Below are positions 47,506 through 54,757 of a DNA stretch of 64,000 nucleotides, in pieces. The stretch comes from Novipirellula galeiformis (GTDB taxonomy: Bacteria > Planctomycetota > Planctomycetia > Pirellulales > Pirellulaceae), in assembly GCF_007860095.1 (NCBI RefSeq), contig NZ_SJPT01000011.1:1-64000 (forward strand), given 5' to 3'. The notes under the pieces were generated by a model. That model ran no database searches. It was given only the letters and a program-made list of their open reading frames with translations, and was not told the DNA's origin. A program made the position numbers and the translations under genes. The first letter of the stretch is position 1. The number at the start of each line of letters is the position of its first letter.

Positions 47506-49488
47506 CTACGGCGCCGACTCGACCTCTTGTCTGGTTAAGACCCCGTCGCCGTTGGCATCCAGATCATCGAACACTCCGTACAGCTTCTTCGGGGTGTCGC
47601 TGCGGGCGAGTTTGCCATCGCCGTCGCTGTCGAGTTGCTCGAATTTTTGTAGCCGAGCTGCGTTGCGAATCAGAGCTTGAGCTCTTTCTCGCAGCGTCAT
47701 TTCGGGCTTCTGCACTCCGCCTCGCTCTTGCTCGCTAAGCGGCACGGCGTAGTGGTAGTAGCCGATCATCATCTCGTCCCACGTTTGATCGCCCCAGCGA
47801 ACTGTTGCGGTCGGATCGGGATTATTCAAATTGCCTTCGCTGTTGTCATACGTCGCGGTGCAGACGATCCGGCTTCCCGTCGGGACGGCCAATGGATCCT
47901 GCAATACGTACGTGGTTTGCCAGTTGAAATCGTAATGGGGAATATCCATCAGCATCGTTCGTTTGCCCGTTGCCGTTTCCAGCTCGTAGCGAAACGACTT
48001 GCCTCGCACATGCATGTGCGGACTCATGCTCAACAGCGTTGCCTCGGCGGGAAAGCGAGGGCTCGTTCCTGAGGTTTTGTAGTTCGCTTCTCCCGGCGGA
48101 ATGTTTAAACGCGTCTGCAATGCACTGGTCGTGACAATCTCGTGCGTGATCGATTCAGGATCGGCAAAACAGATCCCCAGCGAACTTTGATCCTGCTGTT
48201 CCGTACCGATCGGCGTGTAGTGAACTTGGAAAATCAGTTCACTGCCCGCCGGAATCCGTTTGGCGTGACCTTTGGGTGCTAATTCCAATCGGGCGCCGGG
48301 AACATAACCGACCAAAAAACCACGCGCCGCGTCCAAGCCACCGCGAGTCCCCTTGGGGGCTGCGAAGGCCAAGATGTGGTGAACGACTTCGCGATTGCCC
48401 GGTTTCAACTCGGCCGCTTCGATCCAAACATCTTTGTCCAGTTTCGGATCGACACGGTAGTACTGGTAACGCACCTCGCCGGTCGCGGGAATTTTGATTC
48501 GCTCAGGACTGACGGGGACCACCAAGTCGGGTTCTCGCGGCAATTGCCATCCGGCTACTTTTTCGGGCAACGGCGGCAGATCGCTGGCGTCCCCTTTGGG
48601 CGATCCCGCATCGACCCAAGCGTAGAGCGTTTCTTTTTCTTCGTCGCTCATCATGCGGTCGTTAGCAAATGGCAAATGATCACCACTGGCGTGCCACGGC
48701 GGCATCCGACCTTCGCGAACGACCTCGGCCATCATGTCGGACCAGCCCACGACCTCGTCGTAATCGGTCAACGAGAACGGAGCGATCTCACCATCGCGGT
48801 GACACTCGGCGCAACGCTTTCGGAGAATCTCGGCGACTTGGCCGCCGTAGGTCACGTCGCTGTGCTCGGCGACTTTTTTGGTGCGCCCGATAATGCAACC
48901 CACCGTATCGGTTTGCGGTAGTGAAACCTCTCGCCCCGAGATCAATTCATCCAGTGCACTCCGCAGATCGTGACGACGGGGTTCGTCGCGGATGTAACCG
49001 ATGCCATATTGGTCATCAATTCGGCCACGATAGCGAAGCTCGCGATCAGCATCGTAGACAAACACCTCGGGGGTCCGTTCCGCAGCGACTTGATCAGCGA
49101 ACCGATTGCCGGCGTCTTTCAACAGCGGGAATTCGATGTTTTGACGTTTGGCAAACGAGGCAATCTCTTCGAGCGAATCTTGGCGATTGCTCATCACGCC
49201 GATCACGCGAACGGATTGCGACTCGTATTGCTGTTGAATTTCGCCCAGCCGAATCGCGTACAATTTGGCCAGTGGGCACTCGGTGCCGAGCATGGCAACG
49301 ACCAACAGCGAATCGGACTGGAAATCGTCGAGCTTCCAAGTTCGTCCACGGAAATCGATCAGATCGATTCGCTCGAGCGATGTGCCGCCGGTGGCTGCGG
49401 GATCATTCGCAAGCGTTGGCAACATGGGGACCACGAGCGAAAGCATAACGACCCAAATGGACGCGATTCGGAAGCGAACGCAAATCAC
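47506..49488 (-). CDS. exported redoxin-cytochrome c-copper monooxygenase-like protein with EF-hands
   Basis: A 660-residue exported multidomain protein. After the signal, residues ~35-190 are a peroxiredoxin/thioredoxin-like domain (VVAMLGTECPLAKLYAIRL, with a single active-site-type Cys). A c-type heme site CAECHRDGEIAPF follows at ~230. Residues ~330-590 resemble the copper type II, ascorbate-dependent monooxygenase fold, with likely copper ligands in REVVHHIL, IFQVHYTPIG and SMSPHMHVRGK. The C-terminus has two EF-hand loops (DSDGDGKLARSD, DANGDGVLTRQE). It would be a periplasmic redox enzyme; the substrate is unknown. This domain order is common in planctomycetes. An in-frame Met at residue 15 is an alternative start. 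Confidence 0.9.
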   Translation of the reverse strand: MICVRFRIASIWVVMLSLVVPMLPTLANDPAATGGTSLERIDLIDFRGRTWKLDDFQSDSLLVVAMLGTECPLAKLYAIRLGEIQQQYESQSVRVIGVMSNRQDSLEEIASFAKRQNIEFPLLKDAGNRFADQVAAERTPEVFVYDADRELRYRGRIDDQYGIGYIRDEPRRHDLRSALDELISGREVSLPQTDTVGCIIGRTKKVAEHSDVTYGGQVAEILRKRCAECHRDGEIAPFSLTDYDEVVGWSDMMAEVVREGRMPPWHASGDHLPFANDRMMSDEEKETLYAWVDAGSPKGDASDLPPLPEKVAGWQLPREPDLVVPVSPERIKIPATGEVRYQYYRVDPKLDKDVWIEAAELKPGNREVVHHILAFAAPKGTRGGLDAARGFLVGYVPGARLELAPKGHAKRIPAGSELIFQVHYTPIGTEQQDQSSLGICFADPESITHEIVTTSALQTRLNIPPGEANYKTSGTSPRFPAEATLLSMSPHMHVRGKSFRYELETATGKRTMLMDIPHYDFNWQTTYVLQDPLAVPTGSRIVCTATYDNSEGNLNNPDPTATVRWGDQTWDEMMIGYYHYAVPLSEQERGGVQKPEMTLRERAQALIRNAARLQKFEQLDSDGDGKLARSDTPKKLYGVFDDLDANGDGVLTRQEVESAP

Positions 49489-49561
49489 AAAGCACCTGCG
49501 AGGTTGGACGAGAAAATTGGTTGGACGAGAAATTCAGTTTGGATTTTTTTATAGCAGAGCG

Positions 49562-49632
49562 GCGTAGGGCCGGTTCCTACCGGCCGACTCTATCGATCTG
49601 TCAACCGCGGCCGGTGGAAACGGGCCCTACGC
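49562..49632. repeat. imperfect 71-bp inverted repeat (REP/BIME-like)
   Basis: GCGTAGGGCCGGTTCC...ACCGGCC and GGCCGGTGGAAACGGGCCCTACGC face each other across a short spacer, forming ~24-base arms with about four mismatches. It lies between divergent genes and has the look of a dispersed REP pair. Confidence 0.75.
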
Positions 49633-49668
49633 GAAACCGCACCCCTATTTTTGGCTCGTTCCTAAATA

Positions 49669-50592
49669 ATGAAACCACCGTCACCTGCGAATGTTTCGGC
49701 AGCTTTTTGCCAGCTAATCGACCCCAGCATTAGGATATCCGAAGTTCGCTCGGTTGGGGGCGGCTGCATCAGTAACGCCCTGAAGATCACACTGGCGTCG
49801 GAGCGGCTTGGCAATCGTAGGGTGTTCGCCAAGTCAAACGAGGCTGGGTTTATCGAGAATTTTCAATCCGAATGGGACGGTTTGAACGCTCTGGCTGCCG
49901 CTGAATCGATTGTGGTCCCTAAACCGCTCGCCGTGGGCATCGCCGCCGAGCAAGCGTGGTTGATCACCGAGTGGATGGAAACGCGGCCTGCATCGGACCG
50001 TTTTTTTGCCGACTTCGGTCGACAATTGGCGGAGCTGCACCGGGTGACCGCTGGCAACCCAATCGGTTGGAGAAGTGACAATTTTCTCGGTTCGGCGATC
50101 CAGCCCAACACCGCAACCGCTTGCTGGGCCGAATTTGTGGCCGAAAATCGTATCGGTTTCCAACTCCGCTGGGCCATCGACCAGCAGCGGGTTGATGCGA
50201 AGCTGCGCCGCGACGGCGAGGCGATTGTAGCTGCGATGCCCGAACTGTTGTCCGGTCGTGCGGACGAAACCTCGCTGTTGCATGGCGATTTATGGAGCGG
50301 CAACTATCTTTGCGGTGCCACGGACGACCACCATTGCGGGGTGCCTGTGATCATCGACCCGGCGGTCTATTATGGATGTCGCGAAGCGGAATTCGGGATG
50401 CTGAAGCTGTTTGGCTCCTGCCCGTCCGAGTTTTACGACGCCTACCAGTCCACTTGGCCGCTTCCCGATGGTTGGCAATATCGCATAAACGTCTATGTTC
50501 TTTATCATCTGCTAAACCATCTGAACTTGTTCGGAAGCGGTTACCTTGGCCAATGCCACCGAGTCGCAAGTGAAATCTTGCGAACGAAGTAG
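49669..50592 (+). CDS. fructosamine kinase family protein
   Basis: A 307-residue cytoplasmic kinase of the fructosamine-3-kinase/APH superfamily. Members phosphorylate the sugar of glycated amines so that the adduct falls off, which repairs glycated protein. The N-lobe reads VGGGCISNALKITL with the ATP-binding Lys in VFAKSNE. The catalytic loop is LLHGDLWSGN and the metal-binding segment IIDPAVYYGCREAEFGMLKL; all are family hallmarks. It stands 62 bases upstream of hisF in the same direction. Confidence 0.93.
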   Translation: MKPPSPANVSAAFCQLIDPSIRISEVRSVGGGCISNALKITLASERLGNRRVFAKSNEAGFIENFQSEWDGLNALAAAESIVVPKPLAVGIAAEQAWLITEWMETRPASDRFFADFGRQLAELHRVTAGNPIGWRSDNFLGSAIQPNTATACWAEFVAENRIGFQLRWAIDQQRVDAKLRRDGEAIVAAMPELLSGRADETSLLHGDLWSGNYLCGATDDHHCGVPVIIDPAVYYGCREAEFGMLKLFGSCPSEFYDAYQSTWPLPDGWQYRINVYVLYHLLNHLNLFGSGYLGQCHRVASEILRTK

Positions 50593-50654
50593 GGTCATTG
50601 GGCCTCGGCCGCGACTGCTTCGTGAATTTCCCATCGAACCCCTGAGAGACCGTC

Positions 50655-51434
50655 ATGCTCGCCGCGCGAGTGATCCCCTGTTTGGACGTCCACAACGGAC
50701 GCGTCGTCAAAGGCACCAACTTTGTCAATCTGCGTGACGCAGGCGATCCGGTCGAAGTCGCCCGTCGTTACGAGGCCGAAGGGGCCGACGAGTTGGTTTT
50801 TTTGGATATCACCGCTAGCCATGAGGATCGCGACATCATCTTGGATGTCGTCCGCCGCACCGCCGAGCAAATCTTTATGCCGCTGACCGTGGGCGGAGGC
50901 GTTCGCACGGTCGAGGACGTTCGTGCGTTGTTGTCCGCGGGATGTGACAAGGTTTCGATCAACTCGGCCGCCTGCAAAGACCCCGATTTTGTTCGTCGTG
51001 CCGCCGACCGATTTGGCAGCCAGTGCATCGTCGTCAACATCGACCCCAAACGTGTCCAGCGTGACGGCAAAGAGTTTTGGGAAGTGCACATCAACGGCGG
51101 TCGCACACCGACGGGCTTGGAAGCGGTCGCATGGGCCAAGGAGATCGAAAATCTCGGAGCGGGCGAAATCGTGCTGACCAGCATGGACGCCGACGGCACC
51201 TGTGACGGCTACGATTTGCCGATCACCGCTGCGGTCAGCGATGCGGTCTCGATTCCGGTGGTCGCCAGCGGCGGAGCAGGAGGACCCCAACACCTGATCG
51301 ATGCAATCAAGCTAGGCAAAGCCGATGCGGTACTTGCCGCTAGCATTTTCCACTTTGGCCAATTCACGATCGACGAAACCAAGCAAGCGATGCGTGACGC
51401 CGGGATTCCCGTCCGCTTGAAGCAAAATGCCTAA
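50655..51434 (+). CDS. hisF: imidazole glycerol phosphate synthase, cyclase subunit
   Basis: HisF, with the glutaminase HisH, makes imidazole glycerol phosphate and AICAR in histidine synthesis. The 259-residue barrel starts [20 protein letters not shown] (the catalytic Asp is in CLDV) and retains [35 protein letters not shown] and AASIFHFG. No other his gene is nearby, typical for dispersed planctomycete pathways. The AICAR it releases feeds PurH, whose gene follows about 620 bases later. Confidence 0.97.
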   Translation: MLAARVIPCLDVHNGRVVKGTNFVNLRDAGDPVEVARRYEAEGADELVFLDITASHEDRDIILDVVRRTAEQIFMPLTVGGGVRTVEDVRALLSAGCDKVSINSAACKDPDFVRRAADRFGSQCIVVNIDPKRVQRDGKEFWEVHINGGRTPTGLEAVAWAKEIENLGAGEIVLTSMDADGTCDGYDLPITAAVSDAVSIPVVASGGAGGPQHLIDAIKLGKADAVLAASIFHFGQFTIDETKQAMRDAGIPVRLKQNA

Positions 51435-51437
51435 GGG

Positions 51438-51620
51438 ATGACGCTGGAAGGCGATTTCGAACAACTCGCTAAAAAATTTGCAAATCAATTTGCGGCCGAC
51501 TGCCAAACCCGGCCCGCGAAAAACAGCTCCCCGTTGGTGATCATTGGATACGGCTGCGGAGGGGGGGGTGGGAGAGTAAGAGGTAGGATCTTGGCGATTT
51601 TCGAGCGTCGCGGGGAGTGA
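51438..51620 (+). CDS. possible small protein after hisF
   Basis: A 60-codon frame opens with ATG three bases after the hisF stop, with AAGGG overlapping. The first half looks protein-like (TLEGDFEQLAKKFANQFAAD), the second half is Gly/Arg-rich over a G-run. No family is recognised. This could be a small coupled gene or chance. Confidence 0.25.
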   Translation: MTLEGDFEQLAKKFANQFAADCQTRPAKNSSPLVIIGYGCGGGGGRVRGRILAIFERRGE

Positions 51621-52055
51621 CGCTGGCCACGGAATGTCCTCGGTTGCGTTGCACGTTTTTCATTATCCGACGCGTCAGCGAGGGAAAATCGGTCTAGATT
51701 GGGGCCCTCGCTGACGCGTCAGGTCATGATTTCCTTGAGAAAACGCCAATCGCGTGACTTCCATCGTGCTCCTTACGGCCATTTGAGGCCCCGTTGGCGG
51801 TGCCATTGAGGGGGCCAACCTGCCGGGCGGGGTGCGACTTGCCGATGCGGCATTTCGGCGGCGAGTTCGTCCGAGGTGAGCACTTTGCCCCACGACAGCG
51901 GATCAAGGAAGTGCGGGAGAAGGCGAGCTGGGATCGGTGACCGGGTTGACCGCCACGCAGGCCGATGCGACAGTCTTCTAGTGGCGAAATCGTTTACTCA
52001 GGGTCGCCCGCACTACAACTTAATCGACAGTTCCTCTAACCCTTGCCGAGTACCC
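51621..52055. other. intergenic region before purH
   Basis: It contains the inverted repeat at 51670-51719. The purH frame stays open upstream to 51876, but that part (Arg-rich, no conserved segment) is unlikely to be translated. Confidence 0.5.
51661..51732. repeat. MITE-like element with 15-bp perfect inner inverted repeat
   Basis: ACGCGTCAGCGAGGG (51670-51684) and CCCTCGCTGACGCGT (51705-51719) are exact reverse complements with a 20-base loop. The flank ends TCATGATTT, similar to the end of the element at 39367-39480, and the core matches that element's ACGCGTTAGCGAGGGA. Confidence 0.85.
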
Positions 52056-53624
52056 GTGTCAGACCTTGTCCCCGTTCGTAATGCCCTCATCAGCGTCAGT
52101 GACAAAATGGGGCTGTCCGATTTTGCGATCGGTCTTCAAAACGCTGGCGTCACCATCTACAGCACCGGTGGAACACGCAAGCATCTTGAGGAATCGGGCG
52201 TCCACGTTGAGGACGTCGCCGACTATACCGGATTCCCTGAGATGATGGACGGCCGCGTTAAAACGCTGCATCCCAAGATCTTTGGTGGCATCCTGGGGAT
52301 GCGCAACCGCGAGGACCATGTGGCCAGCATGGACGAGCACGAGATGGTCCCCTTTGACCTTGTCGTGGTGAATCTCTATCCCTTCGCCGCCACCGCCGCT
52401 CGTCCCGGCGTTTCACGCGAGGAATGCGTGGAGCAAATTGACATCGGTGGTCCGAGTCTCGTTCGTGCTGCGGCAAAGAACCACAGCCATGTCGCGATCT
52501 GTACCAGTCCGGAGCAATACAGCGGCCTGCTCGACCAGATCGCCGCGGGCGGATCGACATTGCAACAACGACGTAAGCTCGCCGGAGAAGCGTTCGAGCA
52601 CACTGCGTCCTACGACCGCGCGATCGCCGATTACATGCAAGGCGAAACGTTGACGGGCGAATTCCCCTCGTCGCTGCACATCTCGTTGCGGCGAAAATCC
52701 CAGCTTCGTTACGGCGAGAACCCTCATCAACGCGCCGCGCTTTACATCGATCCCTCGGTGCGCAGCGTCAATTTGGTTTCAGCCCGACAAATCAACGGCA
52801 AGGAATTGTCGTACAACAACCTGTTGGACTTGGACGCCGCCCTTGAGATCGTGCGTGGGTTTGCCCAACCCGCCGTTTCGGTGATCAAGCACAATAACCC
52901 TTGTGGCGCTGCAACCGACGCCAAGATCTCACGAGCTTGTCGCAAAGCCCTCGCGGGTGACCCGCTAAGCGCCTTTGGTAGCGTGCTCGGGTTCAACCGC
53001 ACCGTCGACATGGAAACCGCAGAAATGTTGTGCGAGCCCGGCTTGTTCATCGAAGCCATCGTGGCGCCCGATTTCGAAGCCGGTGCGGTCGGTCTGCTGA
53101 CCACAAAGCCTCGTTGGAAAGAAAACGTGCGACTGATGCAGGTGGGGCGACTCGATGACGGCCCATCGTCATTCCAACGCCGATTCATTAGCGGTGGCAT
53201 GTTGATCCAAGATGCCGACCGTATGACCAGCGCCCCGCTGCAATGGAAAACCGTGACCGAAACCCAGGTCGCCGACGAATTGTGGGACGACGTTTCCTTC
53301 GCCTGGGAAATGGTTCGCCACGTGAAGAGTAATGCCATCGTCTTGGCCAAAGATACGTCGTTGATCGGTGTCGGTGCAGGGCAGATGAGCCGCGTCGACA
53401 GCGTCGAAATTTCGATCGACAAAGCGGGGGATCGAGCCCGTGGATCCGTGTTGGCTTCGGATGCGTTCTTCCCCTTCCCTGATTCGATCGAATCGGCCGC
53501 CGAAGCGGGGATCGTCGCCGTGATCCAACCCGGTGGCTCGCGACGTGACTCCGAAGTCATTGATGCCTGCAACAAGCATGGCTTGCCCCTTGTCATGACC
53601 GGTCGCCGACATTTCAAACACTAA
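52056..53624 (+). CDS. purH: bifunctional AICAR transformylase/IMP cyclohydrolase
   Basis: PurH carries out the last two steps of IMP synthesis. The start is GTG 52056, directly before the conserved VRNALISVSDKMGL; in-frame sequence upstream is not PurH-like. The 522-residue length is right. The N-terminal cyclohydrolase part has STGGTRKHLEESGV and MDGRVKTLHPKIFGGILG. The C-terminal transformylase part has SQLRYGENPHQRAALY, VIKHNNPCGAAT (catalytic Lys/His region) and DAFFPFPDSIE. The stop overlaps the trpC start by one base (TAATG), so the two are translated together. Confidence 0.97.
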   Translation: MSDLVPVRNALISVSDKMGLSDFAIGLQNAGVTIYSTGGTRKHLEESGVHVEDVADYTGFPEMMDGRVKTLHPKIFGGILGMRNREDHVASMDEHEMVPFDLVVVNLYPFAATAARPGVSREECVEQIDIGGPSLVRAAAKNHSHVAICTSPEQYSGLLDQIAAGGSTLQQRRKLAGEAFEHTASYDRAIADYMQGETLTGEFPSSLHISLRRKSQLRYGENPHQRAALYIDPSVRSVNLVSARQINGKELSYNNLLDLDAALEIVRGFAQPAVSVIKHNNPCGAATDAKISRACRKALAGDPLSAFGSVLGFNRTVDMETAEMLCEPGLFIEAIVAPDFEAGAVGLLTTKPRWKENVRLMQVGRLDDGPSSFQRRFISGGMLIQDADRMTSAPLQWKTVTETQVADELWDDVSFAWEMVRHVKSNAIVLAKDTSLIGVGAGQMSRVDSVEISIDKAGDRARGSVLASDAFFPFPDSIESAAEAGIVAVIQPGGSRRDSEVIDACNKHGLPLVMTGRRHFKH

Positions 53625-54403
53625 TGAATGTCCTTGATAAAATTCTGGTCGAGACTCGTAAAACGATCGCGGTGGATAAAGCCCTGCGATCCGAGGCGGA
53701 GCTCGAAGCCGCGATCGCGGACCTTCCACCATGCCGTGATTTCCACGCGGCATTGGCCGCTGGCGATGCGGTTCAATTGATTGCCGAAGTCAAGCGTGCA
53801 AGTCCCTCGGCTGGATTGATTCGCGAAGACTTTGATGCGGTGAAGATCGCATCGTGTTATGAGCAGGCTGGTGCCGCTTGTATCAGCGTTTTGACCGATG
53901 CTCCGTTTTTTCAAGGGTCGCTCGATTATTTGAGAGCGGTTCGGGCGGCGGTGAATTTGCCGATCTTGCGCAAGGATTTTATTGTTGATCGCTATCAATT
54001 GTTGCAAGCGCGTGAAGCAGGTGCCGATTGTGCGCTGTTGATTGCCGAGTGTCTTTCCGCCAACGAGCTGTGCGAGCTGCATCAGCAGGCGGCTGAGATC
54101 GGTCTGCAGACGCTAATCGAGTTGTTTGAACCGCAATACCTCGACGCGGTATTGGCGACCGGCACCCCGTTGGTCGGCATCAATAACCGTGACTTAAAGA
54201 CCTTTCATACCGATTTAGAGCACTCGGTGCGAATGTGCAGCGTGATCCCCCGCGATCGATTGGTGGTCGGCGAAAGCGGCGTTCGCACGCACGCGGACGT
54301 TCTGCATCTTGGCAAAGCGGGCGTCAAAGCGGTGCTGGTAGGCGAATCGCTGATGCGTCAGGACGATATCGAGGTCGCGACTCGCCAATTGCTCGGCAAA
54401 TAA
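53624..54403 (+). CDS. trpC: indole-3-glycerol phosphate synthase
   Basis: TrpC makes indole-3-glycerol phosphate from CdRP in tryptophan synthesis. The 259-residue barrel has the family marks LIAEVKRASPSAGLI (catalytic Glu/Lys), ISVLTDAPFFQGSLDYLRAV, LPILRKDFIVDRYQL, LVGINNRDLKTF and VVGESGVRTHADV. It overlaps purH by one base, an unusual purine-tryptophan pairing joined only by shared PRPP-derived chemistry. A GATCGC-N3-GCGATC hairpin follows the stop. Confidence 0.97.
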   Translation: MNVLDKILVETRKTIAVDKALRSEAELEAAIADLPPCRDFHAALAAGDAVQLIAEVKRASPSAGLIREDFDAVKIASCYEQAGAACISVLTDAPFFQGSLDYLRAVRAAVNLPILRKDFIVDRYQLLQAREAGADCALLIAECLSANELCELHQQAAEIGLQTLIELFEPQYLDAVLATGTPLVGINNRDLKTFHTDLEHSVRMCSVIPRDRLVVGESGVRTHADVLHLGKAGVKAVLVGESLMRQDDIEVATRQLLGK

Positions 54404-54437
54404 GCCGCGGCGGAACCATCGTGGGCGGATCGTCGCG

Positions 54438-54452
54438 GATCGCTCCGCGATC
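54438..54452. terminator. GATCGC-N3-GCGATC hairpin after trpC
   Basis: GATCGC, TCC, GCGATC forms a perfect six-base stem 35 bases after the trpC stop. It is a member of the family at 8946, 12363 and 18144. Confidence 0.5.
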
Positions 54453-54643
54453 GGAACGGTCCAAGACACTCGCCCCCCCACGTCACCGCCCCCATGTCAC
54501 CACCCGTGACGATTATACTAGACGGAGTTTCCCGCTCGCCCGTGGCGTTGCACGCGATTGCATCGCTGGCGGCAGTGGGGCCAATGTTATCGACTTTGAC
54601 GCTAAGCGAGTGAATTCGATGGCGGTGCGAGCCGCCCGGTCTA

Positions 54644-54703
54644 ATTCGAACGTTTTACTTGCTTCCACCGGACGGCTCGCGCCGTGCCGCTTACGAAGTC
54701 GAT
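54644..54703. repeat. dispersed repeat, second copy
   Basis: ATTCGAACGTTTT...CCGGACGGCTCGCGCCGTGC, then CGCTTACGAAGTCGAT, matches 47386-47446. It lies about 55 bases upstream of the FAD oxidoreductase start. Confidence 0.8.
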
Positions 54704-54757
54704 CGCGTTGGGCGTAAGTCGTCCGGTAGCATCACGCGAAACGCAAGTGAATTCAGC

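Larger units (their letters stand above)
54404..54757. other. intergenic region between trpC and the FAD oxidoreductase
   Basis: No gene; it contains the hairpin at 54438-54452 and the dispersed repeat at 54644-54703. The oxidoreductase frame is open through the repeat, but the real start is placed at 54758. Confidence 0.6.

Noticed and set aside
52742-53617. Antisense frame of 291 codons inside purH
   Set aside because: purH is unambiguous over the whole span and the antisense product has no recognisable feature.
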